NCBI GenBank assembly: GCA_016647705.1
Contig: CM028327.1
Coordinates: 42,720,017 to 42,784,016, forward strand
Reading direction: 5' to 3'
Length of the DNA stretch: 64,000 bases
Origin: Eucommia ulmoides
Taxonomy: Eukaryota > Streptophyta > Magnoliopsida > Garryales > Eucommiaceae
The notes below the pieces were generated by a model that searched no databases, had not been told where the DNA came from, and saw only the letters and a list, made by a program, of their open reading frames with translations. Below, in pieces: positions 46,401 through 59,200 of this stretch. Numbering within the stretch: the first letter of the stretch is position 1; every line of letters starts with the position of its first letter. A program made the position numbers and the translations under genes.

Positions 46401-49400
46401 CACTCAATTGATGGTAAGATTGCCATTTTAATTGTCTATGTAGATGATATCATCTTAATAGGAAGTGATATTGACGAGTTGAGAAGACTTAAAGGAAAAC
46501 TTGCTGATAATTTTGAAATCAAAGACTTAAGTCCGTTGAAGTATTTCTTGGAATGGAATTTGCTAGATCAAAGGGAGGCATATTTGTGAGTCAAAGAAAG
46601 TATGTACTCGACCTACTGAATGAAACAGGGTTACTCGGGTGCAAATCTATAGAAACTCCAAGTGAACCGAATGAGAAACTACAACCGGCAAAACCTGAAG
46701 CTGTGATAAACCAAAAACAATATTAAAGACTAGTGGGGCGGTTAATCTACTTATCACATACCCGTTCAGATATAGCCTTTGATGTAAGCATGGTCAGCCA
46801 ATTTATGCACTCACCAGGACAAGAACACTTCGAGGCTGCCTATAGAATCTTAAGGTACTTAAAGGGTACTCCTGGAAAGGGAATTTCGTACAAGAAATGT
46901 GGCCACCAACTTGTAGAGGTTTATACCGATGCAGACTGGGCTGGGAGCATCACGGACAGAAGATCGACCTCCGGTTACTGTACCTTTGTTGGTGGGAACC
47001 TCGTCACATGGCGGAGCAAGAAACAGAATGTCGTAGCGCAGAAGCGGAGTACAGATCAGTGACTCACGGCATCTGTGAAGTGTTATGGATTAACAGATTA
47101 CTCGAAGAGTTGAAGATATCTAATTTTGCACCTATGAAAGTTTACTGTGATAACAAATCAACCATTGCGATTACTCACAATCTGATGTTGCATGATCGGA
47201 CAAAACATGTGGAAGTAGACAAGCATTTCATCAAGGACAAGATCAAGAATGGACAAATATGTATGCTATATGTACCGACTACTGAACAGATCGCAGATAT
47301 TCTAACAAAAGGACTACCAAAGAAAAGATTCGACTATCTAGTATACAAGCTGACAATGGAAAATATCTTCATACTAGCTTGAGGGGGAGTGTTGGAATAT
47401 TCGATATTATTATTATTTATATATAGGGAAAGTCAAATATGTAGATTAGGAAAATTATTATTTGTCGTAGTTAGTTTCCTTATTTATTTTTAATTACTCC
47501 TATATATAGCCTTATTGTACAATTAGAAAAATACACAATTGATTATTCAATTTCAATTAATTTTTTTTATTTTGTTTAGTTTATTTTGTTGTTCTGATTC
47601 TTTTCAGAGGTCAGGTGTTGCCCTCTCTGAGTTTGTATTCATTACTTTTATCAATAAAACTCTCCTTCCTCCGTCGAGATTTCCTAAAAAAAGAAAGAGC
47701 GTAAATAGTCAAGCTAGATTTAATAAAATTATTAGTGGCAATCGAGTTGCACTGCGTGTCATTTTCGCTTTATCTTACTGTCAACCCTAACTAGATCTAT
47801 TTAATTAGGAAACATATTTTAACCATGTCAAATTCAGTTAGTATAGGGTTCAAGTTCAGGATTTGAGGAAGGTCAACTGCATGCAACCTTACCCCATAAA
47901 TGGAGAGGATGTGTCAATGGTTCGAACCATGATGCCCAGCTCACAAATTTGTAACAAGCTTGTTAACACCAAGATAGCCCTAAAAGACTAATAGAAATAA
48001 CATGGGAACAAGAACATTAACCGAACATATCCTAGTCTCCTAGGCATCATAAAACCTAACATCCTAATTTGTTCAAAAAACCACAAAGTCTAGTATCAGA
48101 GTCAGAGAGACACGATTCAGTAATACCTGTCCCTGTGCTTTGTAATCATCATATGGGCGAAGTAAATTATCACCACCAATAACTCGGGGCAACCTCCTTC
48201 GAAGGAGTTGATCTTCTGAAGCAAGAGCGGATGCTATTTTCATTCTCATAGCATTGGCACCTTCAGTCGTTTTTGACAAAAGGTCCAGAACTCCACTCAC
48301 GGGTTGTGCAGCTGCACCAATTATTCCTTTCCCCACACCCTGAACAAAGCCCTCAACACCGGAAGCTTTGGCACCTTCCAGAGGTTTTGTCAAAATTCCA
48401 GTAACTCCTCGGAAGAATCCTTTTGCTAGAGCACCACCACCTTCTCTGATAACATCACCAATGTCCTCAACACCTTTGCTTTCCTGCAGGAAAATGTGTT
48501 TTAAGAAATGTTTGCATTCCTCTAATAAATAAAAGTATCATATATGTCAATAGCGGATTCCAATATATTTTTCACGAGGGCAAAACATCACATTGAAGGC
48601 AAACATGAAAAATCTGCATAATATGCTAAGAAGCTTACAATGATCTCCTAACCTTAGCACCGGACAAAAACTGAAACCAACCAATAACTTAGGGTTCTAA
48701 TGGATCCACATATTATCTGTTCATTCCAATCACCTAATCAGGAAACATTTTGGAATGGGAAAGGGGTACAGTCCACCCCAAAAACCCCAAAATGGCATGC
48801 TGAGCTTTGACTCCATGTGCATTCACTTTACATGCTTATTTGGGTTAGTTAGCTGCGCAAACTCCGATAGTTTCTTTTTTTGATATGTTAAAAAATCAAT
48901 ATACTCGTACACTATATATATATTATATTATATATAAAATGATAGTGACTTTGCAATATCCATGCAGGGATATGTCCTATCACCTTGAGATTTACTACGC
49001 CAATATGTGTGTGTATGCGTGTCTAATGAGCTCTCACGGCATCACCTTTCAGCAGCAAATATACATCTAATGTTGGATCCTGGAAATCATAACATAGAAA
49101 ATCTACAGCACCAGAAAAAGGATGTATTCTCAGGCAAACCTTTTTCTGTCGACTTTGAATGAATTTCTTATCCATCGATATGGCTGCTACTCCTTTGCTC
49201 ATATGCCCAAGTGCACTGCTTGCATTGCCCAGTATGTCAACACCCGAGAGCAATTGAAGAGGTTGGCTGAGGAGATCCTTCGTAATATTGGATATAGCAT
49301 TACTCATAAGAACGCTCTGCCTCATGGAAACGTTTTCCAGAAATCTTGGATTTATTCGGACCTGATTAACACAAATTAAAACAATTCATTCACTTCTATT

Positions 49401-52400
49401 CCATTGTAAACAAGCAGGATAAAGAAGCAACATATGTTAGAATTTAAAAAACTACTCCTTACACATGTATGTCTGATATTTTATGAGTTCCGACAGTGTC
49501 TCATTTCCCATACAAAAATGAAATGAAAACCGTACAATAGATTTACTATGAGAGAACGGAGTAATCAAGCAATTGGCTCATAGGGTGACATAACAACTCA
49601 GAGAGTTCTATCTAGATCTACAAACCCATTATCTGATTACACAATAAAGAACCATGCATATGAAATCTTACTTTGCAATTATTTTGCAATGGCTCATCTT
49701 GTTCCCTCCTCCTCCATCCAATTCGTTTTTTGGGTGATTTGAGAGAGAAATAAATCATCAATTTAATATTACCATTCGCAGATCAACCATGAAGTATCCA
49801 ACTATAATCACCAAATAGTGTGTAAATACTCAAATAAACTTTAGAGGTTGGTTATCTTTACGAAATTTTGTTATGCGTTAGAACCAGTGGCATAGATTTT
49901 ATCTATTTATTTTTTTTTATTTTTTTTAAGGGAAACCTTGGTGGTACGAGGAGAGCTTTATTAATAAAACCAAAGAAAAAAAAACTCAGAGGAGATATGC
50001 TTACTCCTCAGCCAAAGTTCAGTAATTTCACATTAAAAGAATAGAAAATTCAGATGTAAAGCATATTCTAGAAAAGGATCCCAACTTACTGGCATATTTT
50101 CAGTGTTCCCAAGGGCAGTCATTAAGGATGACCAGAAACCAAGGACACCAACTGGGCGTTGAGTTGGTGACATAACCATTGATACTTTAAATCGAACTTC
50201 AGAGATATTAAGCACACTGCCATTCATGGAAAAAATATATGTGCCTAGAATTAAGAAAGCAAATGCAGAAACAGGAAGCATAATTGAGATCATTATTTGA
50301 GATTAACCACAGCATACCGGATTTGAATGATTGGATCAACTGAAACGGCGGTATTTTGGGTGTCATATAACCTATTTAGGTTGGCCTGCTGGATCATTCC
50401 ATGAAGCTGCCAGATGATTGGCTCGTGAATCTTTATCAAGAAGGCAGAATGTTCAGGTCCCTGATAGGAAGATTAGTGTGAAACATAAAAAAATGTTACC
50501 AGAGGTAGACATGCTGGGAAAAGATGATACCTAAGTGTATAAAAATTTAGAATATTGGATAATCAAACTTTCTATGAAGCAACAACCATTCAGCTACTCA
50601 CTTGGAAACCAATATATGGATACACACTATAATCTAGTGATCCATTTGATTGCTGAGTCACGGCAAATTTCAAAATATAATCAGTCTCCTCTCCAACTCT
50701 TTGTGGCCTGAAGAGAACTGGCATTGGAGTTAAAGGCAGCTGATTATCCACTTGAATCCCAAGCATTTTTACTTTGAACCTATAGCAAAATACAAGAAGA
50801 ATCAATGGCTGGGATTATACTTTTCCCATGAGATGAACAAATATGACAAACAAGAAATCCAAGGATGGCCAGCATATTTTTTTTTTCTAAATTATTATGT
50901 GTTTATTAAGAAAGCAAATTACCTACTGATTCCTGAGCCTAAGCCAGTTGAATATGATAATAAAAGATTTTGCATTGATAGGAATAATATCTCTTCTGGT
51001 GTATGATCAATAATCGACACTCCAAGCTCAGCAACCTCAACAACAACATGGAATTCACAATTTGAGAAAGATTGTTGAGGCTCAGAGTTGCTTCCATCAG
51101 CTCTCAAAAAGGACAACGAAATTGGCTTATTTGCAACTGCTGGTGGAATAACTTCTGGCATCCAGTCACTTATCTTTACGATGTTGGTTTTTTCTTCTTT
51201 TAGAATAGTAACACGTAGAGCTCTAACAGGTCCTCCAGTGACATGGATAGGCTGATGATCAAAAATCTCATCGATGTTGTACTTCAGTGATGTTGAAGGA
51301 TCACTCCCATCTATCAAGAGTTCCAGAGACCTTTCTCTACCAAGATCTTCCCATAAAAACGAAGCAGCTGCGTTAGGAAGAAGACATCTCCAAGAATCAC
51401 CCGTACCATCAACTTGCCGGAAATGTATAGGCAGAAACAGAGAACGGTTTTCAATCCTGTCAATTGACAATTACTTAGCTACAGTTGCCAGACGGATCAC
51501 ATGAGAAAATGAAAATGAATCTTTAAAAGGAACTCAACCAAATAATGCAACAGTGAACTTCCATGAATGGAATCAATGTTGGTGTCTAACGAAATTTTTT
51601 ATCAAGTTTCAAATTTTTTACAGTTGGAATATAAGTTGTATAAATGCATGTCTTGCACCCGAGAAAAGTATAAATGCATATTGAACAAAGTAGAAGGCTT
51701 GCCATGTATAATCCTCCATAAGGTTGAGAGTTTTTTTGTTATGGTTTCGTAATTCAAAACCACTATTAAATTTGAATAACAGTCTCATAGAGTTGAGAAA
51801 TAAAGTTATAAGAAAAGCCCCCCCCCCCACCCCAACACACAGACGGTTACTGAAAAATGGCTGACCATAACCAATATCATTATTTGACATTTTGACAGCT
51901 GCAAAAATAAAATAAGAGGCTCAGCACACAAGTTTTACAAGGCAAAATAAAAGATATACGGAGAGTGCAAGAGGACCTATAAGGACTTGAAAATGAATTT
52001 GAATGGAAAATGACTTCATAGCGCGAGCTCTTTGTTCCACTTCGTACTCCCACCCTTAAATACATTGGATTGCTTGTGATCTCATTTCTTAAGGAAATAC
52101 ACATTACACCTTCAGTTCCAACACTAAATGGCGCACTCCATTCGTACCCATCCATCCGCAACTGAAAATGAGGGAAAGACAACTTTTAGATGAACAATCA
52201 ATACATGACTTTTATGTGTGTGAAATTATTCGAAATCATGCCCAATCAGCATAAGGGAGTACGAATTTTCACAGACCTTCATCAATTCAACTTTTAAAGA
52301 GGACTGCCATCTAAATTGCTTTGGAGCATCGGTAGGAAGAATCCATTGCAGAGCCTCAGTACCACGCTGCTGCAGACAGAGTCTGCAGCCCACCCTATTG

Positions 52401-53203
52401 ACAAACAAGGTGTGAGGTTGAAAATGGACAACCTGCAAAAAAGACAAAGCAAAGTCACATTATTAGCTGTACAAAAAGAGACCACCACAAAAATAAATCT
52501 CACAAGTCACTGAATTGCCTTATTGTGTCCAATACAAAATCACATTACCAGCAGGCCCTGCACTTGAAAATTTGTTCTGGCCACAATGACATTAAGAGTG
52601 GAAAAGGCTTGGGCTAGTGATAGTCAAGTCTCAGGAAATTCCAATGACAATTGGTGTAAGGAGTGATGCAGGAACCTCCGTAAGACATTATTCTACCTCC
52701 TCTACATTTTGGGCAGATATTGTGTTACGGGGTGCAGATTTAATTCAGTGGTTTGCAGTGTTGCAAAAGGCTTGTTTTAGGCGAACCCAGAGGCGGGGGC
52801 ATAGTTGAAATTCCCTTGGGCTGTGTGGGGAGATATGCTCATTGGGCGCATGCCCCAGGCTTCTGGGCGTAAAAATTGGGTGGAGCCCAGGGAAATGGGG
52901 CTTGAACCCAATGGACGTTTTTCATTTTTTCTTAATTTCAGTGAATTAAATGATAATTAAAATTAAATTATTTTAAGTTTTTAATTAAGCAATTAAAAAA
53001 ACTAAGTTACTATTATAAAATAACCTTAAAATATGGCCAAATGACTTGATCTTCTCTCGTCTTCCCATAGAGTGATTAAATAAATATCTCAAGTGAGAAT
53101 TGAACTTGCATCATTACTTACTTACATTCCATTATCCTATCGAAGTTTCCATTGTTTTACTAGTAACTTAGTCTCAATTTTTTGTACATGTTATTTATTT
53201 TTA

Positions 53204-53247
<44 letters not shown>

Positions 53248-56200
53248 GTTTATTATTATTATTATTATTATTATGTTTATGTTTATTATTATTATTATCA
53301 TTATTATGTTTATTATTATTATTATTATTATTATTATGTTTATTATTATTATTATTATTATTATGTTTATTATGATTATGTTTATTATGTTTATTATTAT
53401 TATTATTATGTATTAATCCTAAATTCATCAATAAAGGGATTTGTTTTCAAGAAAAAAATATTAAAATACATATTAGCAGTTTAAGTGGCCTCATTATTTG
53501 TATACTAAATGTATGGACAAGCAATTAAAAGTGGAAGGAGGGGGTTGGGAGGGAGGGAGGCATAGTATGAATAAAAATTTATCTAAAAGTTATACCTTGT
53601 TAGTATTAGCGTTAACCATCATCTTTATCATTCAATAGGAATCAAAACACCTGATTCAAAGCGGGGTAGGGTGGGGGGTAGGGGGAACTTAGGTTTGGAA
53701 CCTCCTATTTTTTTATGTGTTATATATAATCAAACAAGTAGAATTTGCACAATCGAACATGAATATGAATACGAATCCGGTGCACGTGATATGGATTAAC
53801 AACACTTATCAAAGAATCTTTGCTTCCTCTTTACAAGCAAAATCCATAAAGAGAAGAGAAATATACCTTTGTTCTATCTGAAGTCATATCCAGTTGAGCC
53901 GAGAGCTTGTAATACGAACCATCTGAACTGAAGGCCTTGATATCAACTCGTTGCTGGAAGATAAGCAATGGCATGAGTGCCACCAATCAAGACAAAAATG
54001 TTAGAAAGAAAGGAGTGGTGTGATTGAAGCCAAAGTGGAAGTTTTGAACTCGCCTTCTTTTCCAGCTCAAGTAATGATATCCCAGGACCATAATTTTCAG
54101 AATTTTGAAGAGCAACAGTAATGCCAACACGTGGGGAAAGATACATATCATTTCGTGAAGAAAAAAGCATAACTCCGCCACGGCCTACATAGTCTTGCGG
54201 AGAAAGCATGCTAGGCGTAGGACTTGTGTCCTCAATTTCTTCAAGTATTTGAATGTTTTTCCTTTGGCCAATATGCTTACCATCCCCTAAATAAGAAGAA
54301 TTTTTCGCGGATGTTTTTGTGGACTTAAAGCTTCTGGTGAGCAGGAGAGAGTCATCCACTCCCTCCAAAGATTCAATTTCCACCACTCGATATGCCAAAG
54401 ACAGAGAGCAATCGTTACTGATCCAATATGGAACAAAAAACTTTATGACTTTGGGAGCCGCCGTAGTGCCACCCATGTCACGTTCAATGCTCACACGCAG
54501 TCTCCTGCACGAATGAAAATGTACATTGTAAACTGGAAAAAGAAATTGGGAATGCTTTCTTTTATAGGTGGGGGAAAGAAAGAGTAGGTATCTTCCTCAT
54601 ATTAATTAGATATCTTTCTCATTCACTGCATTTCTCTAAATCCCAAAACAGGTGTCAATTAATGTTTCACCACATGTTAGTTATTTTTCTTTTTCTGTTT
54701 TTCAAAAATTAATTTACATTTATAATTTCTAGATGAAATCAAAACCAAATGGTCTTTAAAGTTTTTGAAACAATGCCTTAGGGACAAAATCCAAACTCTC
54801 ATTCTTAGCAACAGTTGCTTTCAAGTTGCAAGGCACCACTTCATTGTTTATATTCAATTGTCAAAAACCAAATCTTGCAGCAGTATTTGCACCAGTGTAT
54901 GTATTTTGGATCAAATTGCTACTACATTTATCCCAAAGTACATGTGTGGTAACTAATTAAGAACCTGCAATTAGGCTAGTTTATATGCATCTAAGAAATC
55001 CAACAAATATGGCAGCGAGAAAACATGTCAAATCAATAAAATTTGCAAAAAATGATGTTTTATTCGAAAAGTATTCCTACAAAACATACAATAAAATGAT
55101 AAGCATACTAGATGGCTATCTTAAGCTTAATATGCATCTTTACTTTTGTACTTCACCAGTTTAGCCTATATGCATGCTCTTTAGAAAACAAATAAACGTA
55201 TTAAAATGCAGCACTTAAAAATCAATTCCATTTAAAATATACATGAATTGCAGTTTCTTGAAAAAAATCATTCATGGAGGGTTTGTTCGTCTTCCAATTT
55301 TCACCAGAAGAAAGGGGAACAGCCCATTTCCTTCCAAAAGTTCATCCATTCAAAATGTAAAACAGAAATATAAAGAGGGACATAAATATAAATCTTTGGA
55401 AACCACAAACCTTTTCCTCTGCCGGTGAACCATCCAAAATGATGAGACGTGATTGCGGGACGAAAGATCCAAAACAAGAAAAGGGTCCTGCTTATTTTTG
55501 TTTTCAAGGATAAAAAAAGAAAGACAATATCATATATCAAAGAAAACAATTTTTACATCAATTATTTCCAGATAATGAAGAAAACGTATGACAATTTTTT
55601 TTGAAATAATTACCTTTTCCAAAACCCAACCACCTTGAACAAACAACGAAATATATACGGGATTCCGTACATCAACAGAGTAAATATGGGCAATTCCGCG
55701 AGATTCAATGATACTATGGTGTCGCTCAATACTTTTTCCATCTTTCAATTTTTCCCAGATTGTGAATTCAGCAGAACAAGGAAATCGGTTCTCCAACTTC
55801 AGAGGAGAGTTAATTGATATTTGCCAATCATAGACAGGGGAATTAAGATCTGTATGTAGAACTGAGGCATCAGTGCCTACGCTGAGCCAAAAATCATTAC
55901 TAACAGCACTAGGACAACAAACAAGGATGTCATTCTTTTCAAGCTCATTCAATTTGAATGAAGAAACATTCTTTCCTTCCTTCAAGGAGCTTAGTCTTGT
56001 GAGAGAACTCGTATCACTAGATGATTGGTCCTTGCCCAACATATAGGCAGAACCCACAGCGACAGGATTTCCCCATGAACATGGAGGGTGAGGACGATCA
56101 AAGCAAGGCCTAACAAGTAAAGTGTGGTCAGAATACTTGGACATACTCTGCCAAGGTAAGATGAAAGAAGAACCCGGAGCAATCGCATTGACAACATCAT

Positions 56201-59200
56201 TAGTTTTAGTTATTTCTTCTTCAATGATCTTTTTCCGTGTACGGATCCAGCGCCTGCGACGGACAGCATCATAGGGAGATTTTGAGCGTGACTTAAGAGA
56301 AGTTAGAGGCCATTTAAGACTATTGTAATCAGGTGCATATGCCCAGCCATCAGTGTCAACAAATTGAGATTTATGAATATTCCATGTTGACGACCAAGTC
56401 CATCCAGCGGGAAGGGGAGGTTCAAAGAAGTCCTTCAAAAGATAGTCAAAGACAAATAATCAAAACTACAAGTCTGGAATCCAGATACAATAAAACTCAA
56501 ACAAGTTAAAATTGTAAGTCTAGAAACACTCGCCTGGGATGAATATGAAAAGTCCTGAGTGCTCCAACGCCCTGGATCATTACCACGAAAGCCAGGCCAC
56601 TTGGTACCCCAACCAGATATTGGATGATACCGTTGGTTTTCAAACATCTCTTCTTCAACAATGTTATTACTACTTCCTCGTAAGAGATCACGACTTCGAG
56701 CCGTAGACGCATGACAAATGGATATATCAACTTTGACATCCGAATCATTTGCAACCGTACCAAGACCCCTCAAAATTGCATGCTTCCTTCCATTTTTTAA
56801 CGCAATATCAATGGCAATAAAATCATCATTCAGAGTTTTGGTAATAACTGACATTGGAAGGAACGAACGAACACTCTCCCATTCGCCTTCAGGGGCAAGC
56901 CCAACCCAGAAACCAATATCTCTATCGTCATCATTGCCATCTTTTGTATCATTTTGAAAATTTGCAATTGGTTTCCTCTCAAAATAAGAAGTAGAAACAA
57001 GAAGGCTTCCATGTGAATGTATGTCATCAACATAAATTTTTTGACCCTGAAAGAAACGACGACAAGAATGGAGAAAAATGATTCAGACGGAAACAGTGCT
57101 CCAAAACATTTATGAACAGTGTGATCGAAATGAACTTACCTTTCTTGTTAGTGGATATGACATAACAGTCTTATCATCAGAAGCCTGACTCAACATTTTC
57201 ACAGAAGCCACCTTTTTTAAGGTGTTCACCCCATGTCCCACAGAAAATGAAGATGCACCAACCACTTCACCTGTATCTCGAGAAAAAAGTTGAAGTCAGT
57301 AAACATAAGCATATAATCAAGTTTGCATTAAGAGCATTATTAGTGCTAGTATGAATGACGAACCAATCCATTGTATAGAAAGAGCACGAAAAGAAAAATT
57401 GCTTGCAGATAAGTAAGAAATGGAAGTACACTGATAACCATACCAATTTGATTGTGCAATAGGGTGGGTTCGCTATTTTCTTTCGCAAAAACATACATTT
57501 CATAATTTTGAAAGAAAAGCCAACAACATACAAATCAAAAGTAGTTAAAAAAAATTAAGGGATCAGTTCTAATCTTTAATGAAGCTCCGAAGTGAGTACC
57601 TTTTCCTGCTTTTGCTGCAAGGTTTGTCACTTCCACTTCTAACTTAGCAAGACCCTGGAACAAATATGACGAAAAGATTAAAAAACGAGTAGGAGAGTTG
57701 GAAGTAATAAATATAAAATAATTTGATGGATAACATTGCATTCATATCATAAATTTAACATTCCAGCAGACAAATGAAGTATAGGAAATATAAAGATAGG
57801 TAAAGAACTATAAACAAACAAAATAACTTTGGAAGTCATGCTAGGGACAAATTTATGACTTGACAGAAGAAGAGAGACCAAGAGAAGAGAAAGTTGATAG
57901 AAATAGCTGTAGTGTGTTTCACTATTTAATTGTCTATCAGAAAGTAAACTTCAAACTGCTCCAAACAAAAACTTAATTGTCCTTAATATATCAGAAAGTA
58001 AACATAAAAAAGATCTAATCCGTCCACTTATTACTCACTTGATTCAGCCTACCAGCACCACTGGAGGCCATTAACTGAAGAAAAAAAATTGAGAAGGGAA
58101 ATTCGTAGATGGATACGCGTGTCCTTGCATGCGAAGTAGCATCCAAATAATAAATTAATCTTATAAATATTAGGGCATAGAATTTAGGCTTGTCGAATAC
58201 GCATCTAGGCGTGTCCACAGAGTGACGGACACAGATATGTTGGCCTACAAGAAGTGTCAGTGCTTCCTAGCTTAAAGTACATGGCAGGTTAAAAGTCATA
58301 AACTTATCTCATACATTCTCCTATGAAACAGATATATCAGCTCCTAAGGTAAATGAGGACAATAGAACAAATGTAAAATACCTTCCGAGGAACTTCAAAT
58401 ATAAAGAGTTCATTCCATTTGGCTGTGCCTTCATCCAGATCATTGGCTTTTGAAATTGAAGGTTTAACACATTTAGTCCTAGCACTTTGAGGAAAAAGCT
58501 TTTGCTGATTCATCTCCTCACTATCAACAATGACACGCAATGCACAGAAAAAGTTATGGCTGCTTCCATCATCAACTATAGGTAAACCCTGCACAGGTGC
58601 AATAATCATATTAACTTTTCAAGCATAGTTGCAAAATTAAAAGCTACATTCAGCATGAGCTACTGAGTATATTGACTATATTTTGACCTTGGCTTCAAGT
58701 ATGTGTACAGTAACATAATGCCGTGGGTCCCTTGACTCATCTGCAACATTTAACCTGTCGGAGAACCTTGGAGGTGGAATCCATATAGAAGCACAACCAC
58801 CCTTACACAACAATTCAATTTTTTTCGAATTTTGTTCAACCTTTTTCAGATAAATATCACACCCAAGTTTATTCTCTATATTCACTATCTGAAAATCATC
58901 TTCGTCCAATGCAGAAAAATTGAAACCATTTATATTCTCACGACAACTACCAGCTTCCTGCAGAAGGAGTGAACTAGTAAGAATTACAACAGCGGCATCA
59001 TCATATACACCAAATAAAAGGAAAAAAGAATCTACACTCCATTTAACCTCGTTCAGTTTGGTAGCTTTCTCGTCAATTTCTCTTTGTTTTCTCCAGGAAA
59101 CGATGGCTTGTACAAAAGTATCAAGATTTGCTGCACTGAGATTCAAGTTTAGCATACTTGTAGCGGCAACACGTGCTCTTTTGCCAAGTCTTGATGGTGG

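Larger units (their letters stand above)
41247..47558 (+). mobile_element. Ty1/copia LTR retrotransposon, defective
   Basis: Two 169-bp LTRs, a primer-binding site, a polypurine tract and gag-protease-integrase-RT-RNase H in copia order are all visible. It is flanked by the same 5 bp, AATTT, at 41242-41246 and 47559-47563. Total length is 6,312 bp, or about 5.3 kb without the MITE inserted at 43003-44022. Many stops and frameshifts make it non-autonomous. It lies in a VPS13 intron in antisense orientation. The lineage within copia is not assigned. Confidence 0.96.
41029..47724 (+). mobile_element. Possible 5'-truncated LINE insertion, split by the copia element
   Basis: A 30-bp sequence at 41029-41058 (AAGAGCATAAATAGTCAAGC, then TAGATTTAAT) recurs at 47695-47724 with one difference, outside both LTRs. 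Just before the right copy the sequence reads ATCAATAAAACTCTCC and ends CCTAAAAAAAG, like a LINE 3' end with polyadenylation signal and short A-tail. The LINE body would be 41059-41246 plus 47564-47694. No ORF2 sequence is present, so the class is inferred from the tail and the long direct repeat. Confidence 0.45.
40409..48126 (-). other. 7.7-kb VPS13 intron enlarged by nested transposons
   Basis: The flanking exons end KAQGQ and begin VILQLAESG and are in phase, so the intron must still be removable. About 6.7 kb of it (41059-47724) is inserted DNA: a probable LINE tail, a copia element in the opposite orientation to the host gene, and a MITE inside the copia element. Without insertions the intron would be about 1 kb, like others in the gene. 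Confidence 0.8.
50923..54504 (-). other. VPS13 adaptor-binding (SHR-BD/VAB) region
   Basis: Exons from 54504 down to 50923 start with [20 protein letters not shown], the typical opening of the SHR-BD domain. They continue with repeated beta-rich modules, including [29 protein letters not shown] and [14 protein letters not shown]. This region in VPS13 proteins recruits organelle adaptors. Residue numbers in the visible part are about 1363-1833. Confidence 0.75.

Noticed and set aside
52617..52808. Plus-strand frame in a VPS13 intron
   Set aside because: No recognisable domain; probably a transposon remnant.
53093..53416. Open frames rich in Ile, Tyr or Asn
   Set aside because: They are translations of an (ATT)n microsatellite within a VPS13 intron.
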